64,000 bases of DNA from Streptomyces hiroshimensis. GTDB taxonomy: Bacteria > Actinomycetota > Actinomycetes > Streptomycetales > Streptomycetaceae. The notes under the pieces are model-generated. The model made no database searches and was not told where the DNA came from. It saw only the letters and a program-made list of their open reading frames with translations. Position numbers and translations under genes: made by a program. Positions 26,270-34,743 of this stretch are shown here, one piece after another. Position 1 is the stretch's first letter, and every line of letters begins with the position of its first letter. The DNA is taken from NCBI RefSeq assembly GCF_014650335.1, contig NZ_BMUT01000006.1, positions 317,461 through 381,460 of the forward strand, written 5' to 3'.

Positions 26270-27121
26270 TCAGGCCGTCTCCGCCGGCCCCTCGGCGCCG
26301 CCCTCCCCGAAGCGGGCCAGGGCCAGGGCACCCGCGACCGCCAGGGCGAAGCCCGCGGCGGCGAGCGGCGTCAGGCCCGGGCGGGTGCGGTCGCCGAGCC
26401 AGACGATGCCGACCAGCGCCGGGCCCAGGGTCTCGCCGATGACCATGCCGGCCGTGGCCGCCGTCACCGAACCGCGCTGCAGGGCCGACGTCAGCAGCAG
26501 GAACGCGGCGCCCCCGCCCAGCAGCAGCGCGTACGCCGCCGGGTTGCGGAGCAGCGCCCCGGGGGAGAGGTCGTCGATCAGGCGGACGGTCACCTCCACC
26601 ACGCCGAAGCCGAAGCCCGCGCCCAGCCCGAGGGCCGCTGCACGGGCCCGGCCCGGCAGCCGCCCGGCCGCGGCGCCCAGCGCCAGGACACCGGCCGCGA
26701 CGACGAGGGTTCCGGCGCGCAGGGCCGTGGAGCCCGTGCCGTCCCCCTCGGCGCCGGACGCCAGCCCGAGCATCGCGAGTCCCCCGCAGACCACGGACAC
26801 CGCGGCCCACTCGATCCCGCTGAGCCTCACCCGCAGCACCCGCGAGGCCACGACCGCCGTCACCGCGAGGCTCGCGGCCAGGGCGGCGCCCACGGCGTAG
26901 ATCGGCAGGGTCCGCAGCGCGACGAGCTCCAGCGCGAAGCCCGCCGCGTCCAGCGCGAGCCCGGCCAGATAGCGCCACTGCCGCAGCACCCGCAGCAGCA
27001 GGACGGGGTCCACCCCCGAGCCGCTGCCCGGCGCGGAGGCCCGTGCGGCGACGGCCTGCAGAACGGACGCGGTGCCGAAACACACCGCCGAACCCAGCGC
27101 GCACAGCATCCCGAGGAGCAT
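26270..27121 (-). CDS. EamA/DMT-type membrane transporter
   Basis: A 283-residue protein of about ten hydrophobic helices with the pseudo-twofold layout of drug/metabolite exporters. The N-terminus MLLGMLCALGSAVCFGTASVLQA is typical. Near the end is GMVIGETLGPALVGIVWLGDRTRPG, the conserved region of the second EamA half. ATG 27121 is chosen because the hydrophobic segment begins there; the upstream extension of the frame is hydrophilic and runs through the opposite-strand lipoprotein gene. Substrate unknown. Convergent with MocR, divergent from the YgiB-like gene. Confidence 0.88.
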   Translation of the reverse strand: MLLGMLCALGSAVCFGTASVLQAVAARASAPGSGSGVDPVLLLRVLRQWRYLAGLALDAAGFALELVALRTLPIYAVGAALAASLAVTAVVASRVLRVRLSGIEWAAVSVVCGGLAMLGLASGAEGDGTGSTALRAGTLVVAAGVLALGAAAGRLPGRARAAALGLGAGFGFGVVEVTVRLIDDLSPGALLRNPAAYALLLGGGAAFLLLTSALQRGSVTAATAGMVIGETLGPALVGIVWLGDRTRPGLTPLAAAGFALAVAGALALARFGEGGAEGPAETA

Positions 27122-27224
27122 CGTCCGACTGTAGGCCGCCCCGCCGCCCGCCGTACGGAAAGGCCCTTTAGGGTGAGGGACCTCGTCGCACGCGAGTGCG
27201 AGAGAAGAGCGGCAGAGGCAGAAC

Positions 27225-27665
27225 ATGACGGGGGTCATCTGCATGACGGAAAAGACGGAAACGACGGAAAAGAAGGGCAGGGCGGGCAGGACGGGCGGGA
27301 CCGGCAGGACGCGGCGCAGGCTTCGCTCGTCCACGGTCATCCTCGGCGGGATGGGCGCGCTCGCCGCGGCCCTGACCTCCTGCGGCTCCGAGCCGGACAA
27401 GCGCTGCGTCGACCCGAACAGCTACGACGCCGCGCGCGGCGGCTACCGGGTCCTCGACTCCAAGGCGTGCAAGAGCAAGGGCAGCGGGAGCACCACCGGC
27501 ACCACCGGCAGCAGCAGCGGCAGCAGCGGTACGAGCGGCACCGGCCGCTGGTACTACAGCTCGGACAAGTCCGGCGGCTATGCCGAGCGCGGCACCTTCA
27601 GCAAGAGCCAGGCCGTCGACCGGGGCGGCTTCGGCTGCTCGAACTCCGGCTCCGGCGGCGGCTGA
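27225..27665 (+). CDS. YgiB-like (DUF1190-type) lipoprotein
   Basis: A 146-residue secreted lipoprotein. A basic N-terminus is followed by a hydrophobic stretch and a lipobox around ALTSCGSEPDKRC (Cys near residue 50). Then a Ser/Gly/Thr-rich linker and a short domain WYYSSDKSGGYAERGTFSKSQ ending in Gly/Ser. The pairing with an ATP-grasp glutathionylspermidine-synthase-like gene 4 bp downstream mirrors ygiB-ygiC of enterobacteria. ATG 27225 or 27243 are both possible. Role unknown. Confidence 0.78.
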   Translation: MTGVICMTEKTETTEKKGRAGRTGGTGRTRRRLRSSTVILGGMGALAAALTSCGSEPDKRCVDPNSYDAARGGYRVLDSKACKSKGSGSTTGTTGSSSGSSGTSGTGRWYYSSDKSGGYAERGTFSKSQAVDRGGFGCSNSGSGGG

Positions 27666-27669
27666 TCCC

Positions 27670-28857
27670 GTGCGCCGCCACCGCACCGAGCCCCGCCCCG
27701 GCTGGCAGGCCACCGTCGAGGAGCAGGGCGTGATCTACCCCCTGACCCGCCTCCCCGACGGCTCCCTGCGCCCGTACTGGGACGAGAGCGCGTACTACTC
27801 CTTCACGCTCGACGAGGTCGAGGAGCTGGAGGAGACCGTCGCCGAACTGCACGAGATGTGCACGGCCGCCGCCGCGCACATCGTCGAGCGCGACCGCTTC
27901 GCCGACCTCGGCCTCACCGATCCGGCGCTGACCGCCCTGATCGCCGAGTCCTGGCGCCGCCGCGACGAACTCCCGTCCGTCTACGGCCGCTTCGACCTGC
28001 GCCACGACGGCCGTGGCCCGGCCAAGCTGCTGGAGTACAACGCCGACACGCCCACCTCCCTGGTGGAGGCGGCGAGCGCCCAGTGGTTCTGGATGGAAGA
28101 CCGCTTCCCCGGCCTCGACCAGTGGAACTCCCTGCACGAGCGCCTCGTCGACGCCTGGAAGCGGCAGGCGCCGCTGCTGCCGCCCGGCGCGCCGCTGTAC
28201 TTCGCGCACTCGGCCGGCGACGAGCTCGGCGAGGACCTGATGACGGTCGCCTACCTGCGCGAGACCGCCGAGCAGGCCGGCCTGGACACCCGGGCGATCT
28301 CCATGGAGAACGTCGGCTGGGACGCCCTCTCCGGCCGCTTCGTCGACGAGCGCTACGCCTTCATCCGCTCCTGCTTCAAGCTCTACCCGTGGGAGTGGCT
28401 GGCGACCGACCGCTTCGGCCCCCACGCCCTGGACACGCTCGACAACGGCGGCGGTACGGGATCCACGCTGTGGATCGAGCCGGCGTGGAAGATGCTGCTG
28501 TCCAACAAGGCGCTCCTGGCGATCCTGTGGGAGCTCCACCCGGGCCACCCCAACCTGCTCCCCGCCTACCTCGACGGCCCCCGCGAGCTCGCCCGCACCG
28601 GCGGCTGGGTCGCCAAGCCGCTGCTGGGCCGCGAGGGCGCCGGCATCACCGTCCACGAGGCGGGCGCGCCCCCGGTGCTGCGGGACGAGCCGTGCTGCTA
28701 CCAGCAGCTGTGCCCGCTCCCGGACTTCGACGGCAACCGTACGGTCCTCGGCGCGTGGGTGGTCGACGGCGAGCCGGCGGGGTTGGGCATCAGGGAGTCG
28801 GCGGGCCTGATCACGGACGAGTACGCGCGGTTCGTCCCGCACGTGATCGAGACATGA
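27670..28857 (+). CDS. Glutathionylspermidine synthase family ATP-grasp protein (YgiC-like)
   Basis: A 395-residue protein of the glutathionylspermidine-synthase C-terminal (ATP-grasp) family. The family stretch LLEYNADTPTSLVEAASAQW lies near residue 118. GGTGSTLWIEPAWKMLLSNKALL near 260 and WVAKPLLGREGAGI near 313 contain the ATP-site Lys/Arg. The amidase half of true glutathionylspermidine synthetase is missing, so this is a stand-alone ligase whose substrate is unknown; streptomycetes lack glutathione. GTG 27670 is directly behind the lipoprotein stop. Confidence 0.9.
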   Translation: MRRHRTEPRPGWQATVEEQGVIYPLTRLPDGSLRPYWDESAYYSFTLDEVEELEETVAELHEMCTAAAAHIVERDRFADLGLTDPALTALIAESWRRRDELPSVYGRFDLRHDGRGPAKLLEYNADTPTSLVEAASAQWFWMEDRFPGLDQWNSLHERLVDAWKRQAPLLPPGAPLYFAHSAGDELGEDLMTVAYLRETAEQAGLDTRAISMENVGWDALSGRFVDERYAFIRSCFKLYPWEWLATDRFGPHALDTLDNGGGTGSTLWIEPAWKMLLSNKALLAILWELHPGHPNLLPAYLDGPRELARTGGWVAKPLLGREGAGITVHEAGAPPVLRDEPCCYQQLCPLPDFDGNRTVLGAWVVDGEPAGLGIRESAGLITDEYARFVPHVIET

Positions 28858-28880
28858 CCGACGCGTGACCGGCTGAGCGC

Positions 28881-29447
28881 TCAGAGCTCCGGCGCGGACA
28901 GGTGCAGCACCTCGTACCGCTCGGTGCAGTCGTCGTCGAGCGGTACGGACTCCTGCCACAGCACGAAGCGCAGCAGCTGCCAGTGGTGCGGGTCGACGGC
29001 GAGCGCGGCCGTGTGCACGGCGTCGTGCCCGGCCGCCAGCTCGCGCAGCGCCTCCGCCTCCGCCGCGACCGCCTCGGTCAGCCCCTCGGCGGGCAGCTGC
29101 GTCAGCCGCCGGGACGCCGCCCGCGGCACCGCGCCCCGCGCGGGCCCGGCCTCGCAGGCGATCCCGGCCCAGTGCCGCACGACCGGGCGGCCGAAGTCCC
29201 GCACGATGCCCTCGAATCCGCCGCCGCCGACGAGGAACTCGCTCATCGCGGCGGTGTCGTTCCACAGGTAGAACGGCGCGTACTGGTTGACGGGCGAGCC
29301 GTTCACGCCGCGCTCGCGGATGACGTAGGCCTTCAGCGCCATGCCGGCGCGGTCGTCGAGGGCGTGGCCGCGGGTGGCGACGCGCTCGCGGATGATCCCC
29401 ATGTCGTAGTCGGCGGGGAGGGTGATCTCGTACTGCTTTGCGTACAC
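28881..29447 (-). CDS. DUF4865 family protein
   Basis: A 188-residue protein beginning YAKQYEITLPADYDMGIIRERV and containing GLALKAY/YVIRERGVNG- and NQYAPFYLWNDTAAM-like segments typical of DUF4865, a probable dimeric alpha/beta-barrel (monooxygenase-like) family. The GTG start at 29447 is inferred from family alignment, since no strong ribosome binding site is visible. Last gene of a TetR-cupin-DUF4865 operon, so it is likely a small detoxification enzyme under the TetR repressor. Convergent with the YgiC-like gene. Confidence 0.88.
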   Translation of the reverse strand: MYAKQYEITLPADYDMGIIRERVATRGHALDDRAGMALKAYVIRERGVNGSPVNQYAPFYLWNDTAAMSEFLVGGGGFEGIVRDFGRPVVRHWAGIACEAGPARGAVPRAASRRLTQLPAEGLTEAVAAEAEALRELAAGHDAVHTAALAVDPHHWQLLRFVLWQESVPLDDDCTERYEVLHLSAPEL

Positions 29448-29470
29448 GGTGTGTTGTGCCTTTCGCGTGC

Positions 29471-29878
29471 TCAGACTATGGGTTCGGCCGGGTAGCCGGC
29501 ATCGGTGACGGGCTCGCCGCGCTCGGCCTCGGTGCCGTCCTCGGCGGCCGTCAGGACGGCCAGGTGGGTCATGGAGGTCGTGGGCCCGGCGCCGTGCCAG
29601 TGCCACTCGCCGGGGGCGATGACGACGCGGTCGCCGGCCCGCACGACCTCGACCGGCCCGCCCCGGCGCTGCATCAGCCCGGTGCCTTCGGTGATGTGCA
29701 GGACCTGGCCCTCGGGGTGACGGTGCCAGTGGGTGCGGCTGCCGGGCTCGAAGCGGACGTCGTCGATGCGCAGCCGCGAGGTGGGCCCCGCGACGGCGAT
29801 CGGCGTGGCGTGGACGGTTCCGGTGACCCACTCGGGAGCGGCGGTGTAGGTGGCGGGCGGGTCGCGGTGGATCAGCAT
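29471..29878 (-). CDS. Cupin-domain protein
   Basis: A 135-residue single cupin. Motif 1 is visible as GSRTHWHRHPEGQVLHITEG (His-x-His plus Glu, near residues 49-68). Motif 2 is PGEWHWHGA near 92, so the metal ligands are present. Such proteins are often dioxygenases or isomerases acting on small molecules. Middle gene of an operon with a TetR regulator and a DUF4865 protein. ATG 29878 lies 35 bp behind the TetR stop. Confidence 0.9.
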   Translation of the reverse strand: MLIHRDPPATYTAAPEWVTGTVHATPIAVAGPTSRLRIDDVRFEPGSRTHWHRHPEGQVLHITEGTGLMQRRGGPVEVVRAGDRVVIAPGEWHWHGAGPTTSMTHLAVLTAAEDGTEAERGEPVTDAGYPAEPIV

Positions 29879-29913
29879 GGGGTGCGCTCCAGGAGAGTCA
29901 GGAGAGTGACGGA

Positions 29914-30486
29914 TCAGGAGGACTGCGCGGCGAGAAGCCCGAGCACCCCGTCGACGGCCTGCTCGAACGGCGCCGTCGAGCCGGCGGCACGGGCCAGCAC
30001 GTAGCCGCCCTGCAGGACGGCGACGACGGTCGCGGCGGTGACCGCCGGGTCGAGGCCGGCGGACAGCTCGCCGCACGCGACGCCCTCCGCGAGCACCTCG
30101 GCCAGCCGCCCCCGCAGCCAGACGAACGTCTCGTCCACGGGCGCCCGCAGCGCGGCGTCGGCCATCACGTCCGGATCCTGCGTGAGCCGCCCGACGGGGC
30201 ACCCCTTGAGGACGTCGCGCTCGCGCCGCAGATAGGCGGTGATCCGCTCCACGGCCGTGCCCGGCCCGCCCAGCTGCTGCTCGGCCTTGCCCCGCATCTC
30301 CTCGGCGGTCCGCCGGATGGCCGTCAGCGCGAGGTCGGGCTTGCCGCTGAAGTGGTGGTACATGCTGCCCTGCCCGGCCCCGGCGCGCTGCTGGATGGCC
30401 TTCGGGCTCGTACCGACGTAGCCGCGCTCCCACAGCAGCTCGCGGGTGCTCTCGATGAGGCGTTCCGAGGTTTCCGAGGTGCTCAT
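29914..30486 (-). CDS. TetR-family transcriptional repressor
   Basis: A 190-residue regulator. The N-terminal HTH (about residues 5-50) reads ERLIESTRELLWERGYVGTSPKAIQQRAGAGQGSMYHHFSGK across the DNA-binding helix, with the usual YHHF signature. The C-terminal helical domain fits the LmrA/YxaF-like branch. Start ATG 30486 (an in-frame upstream ATG at 30501 lies inside the operator). A near-perfect palindrome just upstream suggests autorepression of the operon. Confidence 0.94.
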   Translation of the reverse strand: MSTSETSERLIESTRELLWERGYVGTSPKAIQQRAGAGQGSMYHHFSGKPDLALTAIRRTAEEMRGKAEQQLGGPGTAVERITAYLRRERDVLKGCPVGRLTQDPDVMADAALRAPVDETFVWLRGRLAEVLAEGVACGELSAGLDPAVTAATVVAVLQGGYVLARAAGSTAPFEQAVDGVLGLLAAQSS

Positions 30487-30495
30487 GGTGGGAGT

Positions 30496-30513
30496 GTACA
30501 TACTAGTAGGTAC
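30496..30513 (-). promoter_or_regulatory. TetR operator palindrome
   Basis: GTACATACTAGTAGGTAC: an 18-bp palindrome with one mismatched pair, centred about 18 bp upstream of the TetR start. It is rich in A/T compared with the surroundings, so it probably overlaps the promoter -10. Confidence 0.75.
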
Positions 30514-30533
30514 AGAAGATCAACTCCGGATGT

Positions 30534-30576
30534 GAAAGGAGGGCCCGGCGTGCACTGCACGCCGAGCCCTCCTTTC
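30534..30576 (-). terminator. Terminator after rocD
   Basis: Outer arms 30534-30544 and 30566-30576 (11 bp) plus an inner 8-bp arm pair (30547-30554 and 30556-30563), located just past the rocD stop and upstream of the TetR promoter. Confidence 0.85.
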
Positions 30577-30591
30577 CTCCGCACCCCTCCG

Positions 30592-31797
30592 TCAGGAGCC
30601 CAGCACCGCCCGCAGCTGGTCGAGCCCCCAGTCCAGGTCCTCCTTGCTGATCACCAGCGGCGGGGCGATCCGGATCGTGGACCCGTGGGTGTCCTTGACC
30701 AGTACCCGCCGCTCCATCAGCCGCTCCGAGATCTGCCGGCCCGTGCCGTGCGACGGGGCGATGTCGACGCCCGCCCACAGGCCGCGCCCGCGCACCGCCT
30801 CCACCGCGCCGCCGCCCACCAGCAGGTTCAGCTCCTGGTGGAGGTGCTCGCCGAGCTCCGTGGCCCGCTGCTGGAACTCGCCGGACTTCAGCATCGTGAT
30901 GACCTCCAGCGCCACCGCGCAGGCCAGCGGGTTCCCGCCGAACGTCGAGCCGTGCTCGCCGGGCCGGTACACGCCGAGGATCTCCCGGGACGCCACCACG
31001 GCGGACACCGGCACCACGCCGCCGCCCAGCGCCTTGCCCAGCACGTACATGTCGGGGACGACGTCCTCGTGGTCGCACGCGAACGTTCTGCCGGTGCGGC
31101 CCAGGCCGGACTGGATCTCGTCCGCGATGAACAGCACCCCGCGCTCGGCGGTCAGCCGCCGTACGCCCGGCAGATAGCCGGCCGGCGGCACGAGCACCCC
31201 GGCCTCGCCCTGGATGGGCTCCAGCAGCACGGCGACCGTGTCGTCGTCCACGGCCTCCTCCAGCGCGGCCAGGTCGCCGTAGGGGACGATCTCGAAGCCC
31301 GGCGTGTACGGGCCGTAGTCCGCCCGGGCCTCCTCGTCCGTCGAGAAGCTGATGATCGTGGTCGTGCGGCCGTGGAAGTTGTCGGCCGCCACGACGATCT
31401 TCGCCCGGCCGTCCGGCACGCCCTTGACCTTGTACCCCCACTTGCGGGCGGTCTTCACGGCCGTCTCGACCGCCTCCGCGCCCGTGTTCATGGGCAGCAC
31501 CATGTCCTTGCCGCACAGGGCGGCGAGCTCGGTGCAGAACTCCGCGAAGCGGTCGTGGTGGAAGGCGCGCGAGGTCAGCGTCACCCGATCGAGCTGCGCC
31601 TTCGCGGCGTTGATCAGACGCCGGTTGCCGTGGCCGAAGTTGAGCGCGGAGTACCCGGCGAGCATGTCGAGATAGCGCCGCCCCTCGACGTCCGTCATCC
31701 AGGCGCCCTCCGCATACGCGACGACGACCGGCAACGGATGGTAGTTGTGCGCGCTGTGGGCCTCGGCGGCGGCGATGCTGCGTTCCGTGGAAGTCAC
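30592..31797 (-). CDS. rocD: Ornithine aminotransferase
   Basis: A 401-residue class-III PLP transaminase converting ornithine to glutamate semialdehyde. Key regions are LNFGHGNRRLI near 55, MNTGAEAVETAVKTARKWGY near 105, FIADEIQSGLGRTG near 225 and LGKALGGG with the PLP-binding Lys near 257. FHGRTTTIISFS and STFGGNPLACAVALE also match rocD/argD enzymes, and the arrangement fits RocD best. GTG 31797 is selected because GGAGC lies 5 bp upstream and the family length fits. Divergent from trpS. Confidence 0.93.
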   Translation of the reverse strand: MTSTERSIAAAEAHSAHNYHPLPVVVAYAEGAWMTDVEGRRYLDMLAGYSALNFGHGNRRLINAAKAQLDRVTLTSRAFHHDRFAEFCTELAALCGKDMVLPMNTGAEAVETAVKTARKWGYKVKGVPDGRAKIVVAADNFHGRTTTIISFSTDEEARADYGPYTPGFEIVPYGDLAALEEAVDDDTVAVLLEPIQGEAGVLVPPAGYLPGVRRLTAERGVLFIADEIQSGLGRTGRTFACDHEDVVPDMYVLGKALGGGVVPVSAVVASREILGVYRPGEHGSTFGGNPLACAVALEVITMLKSGEFQQRATELGEHLHQELNLLVGGGAVEAVRGRGLWAGVDIAPSHGTGRQISERLMERRVLVKDTHGSTIRIAPPLVISKEDLDWGLDQLRAVLGS

Positions 31798-31921
31798 CGT
31801 GTGCTCCGTTCGTGTACGGGCATGCGTGTGCGGGCATTGCTGTGCCCCGTGTTCCACCTTTCTACTACTCACGGCCCCACCGTCGGACGGAGTCGGGCAC
31901 CGCACCTGAGAGAATGTGCGC

Positions 31922-32935
31922 ATGGCCCTCGATCGACCGCGCGCTCTCTCCGGCATCCAGCCCACCGCAGGCTCGTTCCACCTGGGGAACTACCTCGGTG
32001 CCGTCCGCCAGTACGTGTCTCTGCAGGAGACCCACGACGCCTTCTACATGGTGGTCGACCTGCACGCGATCACCGTGCCGCAGGACCCCGAGAAGCTGCG
32101 GGCCAACACCCGCCTCGCCGCGGCCCAGCTGCTCGCCGCCGGCCTCGACCCCGAGCGCTGCACCCTCTTCATCCAGAGCCACGTCCCCGAGCACGCCCAG
32201 CTCGCGTGGGTGATGAACTGCCTCACCGGCTTCGGCGAGGCCTCGCGGATGACGCAGTTCAAGGACAAGTCCGCCAAGCAGGGCTCCGGGGCCACCACGG
32301 TCGGCCTGTTCACCTATCCGATCCTCCAGGTCGCCGACATCCTCCTCTACCAGGCGAACGCCGTCCCGGTGGGCGAGGACCAGCGCCAGCACGTCGAGCT
32401 CACGCGCGACCTGGCCGAGCGCTTCAACGGCCGCTTCGGCGACACCTTCACCCTTCCGGCCGCGCACATCGTCCGCGAGACGGCGAAGATCTACGACCTG
32501 CAGGACCCGTCGGCGAAGATGAGCAAGTCGACGGCGAACCCCAAGGGCCTGATCAACCTCCTCGACGAGCCCAAGGTCTCCGCCAAGAAGATCAAGAGCG
32601 CGGTCACCGACACCGACACGGTGATCCGCTTCGACCCGGAGAACAAGCCCGGCGTCAGCAATCTGCTCACCATCTACGCCACGCTCACCGGTACGGGAAT
32701 GGCCGATCTGGAGCAGAAGTACGAAGGCAAGGGCTACGGTGCGCTGAAGACGGACCTCGCCGAGGTCATGGTGGAGTGGGTGACGCCGTTCCGCGCGCGC
32801 ACGCAGGAATATCTCGACGACCCCGAGACGCTGGACTCCGTCCTGGCGAAGGGCGCCGAGAAGGCCCGCGCGGTCGCGGCGGAGACGCTCGCCCAGGCGT
32901 ACGACAAGGTGGGCTTCCTGCCCGCCAAGCACTGA
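31922..32935 (+). CDS. trpS: Tryptophanyl-tRNA synthetase
   Basis: A 337-residue class-I synthetase charging tRNA-Trp. The HIGH-like motif is SFHLGNYLGA near residue 19. The specificity region contains FTYPILQVADILLYQ and VGEDQRQHVELTRDLA. KMSKS appears as AKMSKSTANPKG near residue 198. The length is typical. ATG 31922 follows GAGAATGTGCGC; a GTG two codons earlier is possible. No T-box or leader peptide was recognised. Confidence 0.97.
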   Translation: MALDRPRALSGIQPTAGSFHLGNYLGAVRQYVSLQETHDAFYMVVDLHAITVPQDPEKLRANTRLAAAQLLAAGLDPERCTLFIQSHVPEHAQLAWVMNCLTGFGEASRMTQFKDKSAKQGSGATTVGLFTYPILQVADILLYQANAVPVGEDQRQHVELTRDLAERFNGRFGDTFTLPAAHIVRETAKIYDLQDPSAKMSKSTANPKGLINLLDEPKVSAKKIKSAVTDTDTVIRFDPENKPGVSNLLTIYATLTGTGMADLEQKYEGKGYGALKTDLAEVMVEWVTPFRARTQEYLDDPETLDSVLAKGAEKARAVAAETLAQAYDKVGFLPAKH

Positions 32936-32967
32936 GGGCGGCCGGGCCACCGGAAGCGCTCCGGGCC

Positions 32968-32994
32968 CCTGGTCCCGTCCCGTACGGGACCAGG
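32968..32994 (+). terminator. Terminator after trpS
   Basis: Perfect 11-bp arms (32968-32978 and 32984-32994) with a 5-nt loop, 33 bp beyond the stop. Confidence 0.88.
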
Positions 32995-33068
32995 AGCTCT
33001 GGCACGGGGTGTGGCACAGCCGTCACACTGGCCACGGGGACATACAGGCGCGCAGGAGGGAGAACGCA

Positions 33069-33656
33069 ATGGGGACCGTAACGCTCGGCGTTTCGATCGC
33101 GGTCCCGGAGCCGTACGGAAGCTTCCTCCAGAAGCGCCGCGAGGGCTTCGGGGACCCGCACGCACACGGCATCCCCACGCACGTCACCCTGCTGCCGCCC
33201 ACCGAGGTCGACGCCTCGTCCCTGCCCGCGATCGAGGAGCACCTCGCGCGGGTCGCCGCCGAGGGCCGGCCGTTCCCCATGCGCCTGTCCGGCACCGGCA
33301 CCTTCCGCCCCCTCTCGCCCGTCGTCTACGTCAACGTGGTCGAGGGCTCCTCCTCCTGCGCCTGGCTGCAGAAGCGCATCCGGGACGCCTCCGGGCCCGT
33401 CGCCCGCGAGCTGCAGTTCCCGTACCACCCGCACGTCACCGTCGCCCACGGCATCGCCGAGGAGGCCATGGACCGGGCCTACGAGGAGCTGGCCGGTTTC
33501 GAGGCCGCCTGGACGATCGACGCCTTCGCCCTCTACGAGCAGGGCACCGACGGCGTGTGGCGCCTGGAGCGCGAGTATCCGTTCGGGGAGGGGGAGGGGA
33601 CGGCGCCGGCCGTCCCCCAGCAGACCGGTGTGCGACCCCCCGCTCCTTCGCGTTAG
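33069..33656 (+). CDS. 2'-5' RNA ligase family protein
   Basis: A 195-residue 2H phosphoesterase-type protein. The two catalytic H-x-T motifs are in THVTLLPPT (near residue 40) and HPHVTVAHG (near residue 125), so the active site is intact. Members act as RNA cyclic phosphodiesterases/ligases, but cellular substrates are unknown in Streptomyces. ATG 33069 behind CAGGAGGGAGAACGCA. The start region of the longer open frame lies in the trpS terminator and is rejected. Confidence 0.92.
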   Translation: MGTVTLGVSIAVPEPYGSFLQKRREGFGDPHAHGIPTHVTLLPPTEVDASSLPAIEEHLARVAAEGRPFPMRLSGTGTFRPLSPVVYVNVVEGSSSCAWLQKRIRDASGPVARELQFPYHPHVTVAHGIAEEAMDRAYEELAGFEAAWTIDAFALYEQGTDGVWRLEREYPFGEGEGTAPAVPQQTGVRPPAPSR

Positions 33657-33705
33657 CGCAGCTCGGAGCGGGCGTATCCGCCCGTCCGGGTGGTAGACGT
33701 ACGCC

Positions 33706-34578
33706 ATGGACTGGCTGACGCGGCTCCCCGGCATCGGGCCCCTGATCACCCGCCTCATGCGGACCCACGCGTGGCGCTCGTACGAGACCCTGGACCGGGT
33801 GAAGTGGACCCGCCTCGCCGCGGCGATCACCTTCACCAGCTTCGTGGCCCTCTTCCCCCTGCTCACCGTCGGCGCCGCCGTCGGCGCGGCCCTGCTCAGC
33901 GAGGAGCGGATGCGGGACCTGGAGCGGCGGCTCGCCGAGCAGGTGCCCGGCATCTCCGGCCAGCTCGACCTCAGCGGCCTCGTCGACAACGCCGGGACGG
34001 TCGGCCTTGTCGCCGGAGCGCTGCTGCTGTTCACGGGCATCAGCTGGATCGGCTCGCTGCGGGAGTGCCTGCGCGCGGTCTGGGAGAAGGAGGAGAGCCC
34101 CGGGAACCCCGTCGTGCTCAAGCTCAAGGACGGGGCGCTGCTCCTCGGCCTCGGCGGCGTCGCGCTCGTCTCGCTCGGCTGCTCGGCCTTCGCGTCGGCG
34201 GCCGTGGACTGGGTGGCCGCCAAGACCGGGCTGGACGGCATCGGCGCGCTGCTGACCGCGGCCGGCTTCTGCATCGCCGTCCTCGCCGACTTCCTGCTGA
34301 TGCTCTACGTGCTCTCCCGGCTGCCCGGCGTCCTGCCCCCGCGCCGCCGCCTCGTCGTCGGCGCGTTCCTCGGGGCGCTCGGCCTGGAGCTGCTGAAACT
34401 GCTGCTCGGCGGCTATCTGCGGGGCGTGGCGGCGAAGAGCATGTACGGGGCCTTCGGCACGCCCGTCGCGCTGCTGCTGTGGATCAACTTCATGGCGAAG
34501 CTGGTGCTGTTCTGCGCGGCGTGGACGGCGACACGTCCTGCGGACGAGCAGCCGCAGGAAAAGGCCCGTACGGCCTGA
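33706..34578 (+). CDS. YihY/BrkB-type inner membrane protein
   Basis: A 290-residue integral membrane protein. About six helices, with the family's N-terminal WRSYETLDRVKWTRLAAAITFTSF region. The inner hydrophobic core has GAFLGALGLELLKLLLGGYLRG and ends MYGAFGTPVALLLWINFMAKLVLF. These are often annotated as ribonuclease BN, which is incorrect for this family; the true role is unknown. Followed by tandem hairpins before the convergent carboxypeptidase gene. Confidence 0.92.
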   Translation: MDWLTRLPGIGPLITRLMRTHAWRSYETLDRVKWTRLAAAITFTSFVALFPLLTVGAAVGAALLSEERMRDLERRLAEQVPGISGQLDLSGLVDNAGTVGLVAGALLLFTGISWIGSLRECLRAVWEKEESPGNPVVLKLKDGALLLGLGGVALVSLGCSAFASAAVDWVAAKTGLDGIGALLTAAGFCIAVLADFLLMLYVLSRLPGVLPPRRRLVVGAFLGALGLELLKLLLGGYLRGVAAKSMYGAFGTPVALLLWINFMAKLVLFCAAWTATRPADEQPQEKARTA

Positions 34579-34619
34579 GGCCGGCCCGGCACCGCCGACT
34601 GCCGCCGTCCTGGTTTCGC

Positions 34620-34656
34620 GCCGCGGCGGCGGCAGGAAAGCGGCTGCCGCCGCGGC
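34620..34656. terminator. Hairpin 1 between convergent genes
   Basis: 11-bp GC-only arms (34620-34630 and 34646-34656). It is the first of two hairpins between the BrkB-type and carboxypeptidase genes. Confidence 0.7.
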
Positions 34657-34701
34657 GGAAAGGACAAGCCCGCCGCCACGGCGAGAATCCCCTACGGCGA
34701 G

Positions 34702-34730
34702 GGTCCGGCGGAATGCGGAACCGCCGGACC
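34702..34730. terminator. Hairpin 2 between convergent genes
   Basis: Perfect 10-bp arms (34702-34711 and 34721-34730) with a 9-nt loop, 14 bp from the carboxypeptidase stop. Probably the terminator for the minus-strand gene. Confidence 0.8.
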
Positions 34731-34743
34731 GGCGACGTACCGG

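Noticed and set aside
31840..31921. T-box or tryptophan leader peptide upstream of trpS
   Set aside because: No T-box consensus, tRNA-like specifier or Trp codon run found in the 124-bp gap shared with rocD.
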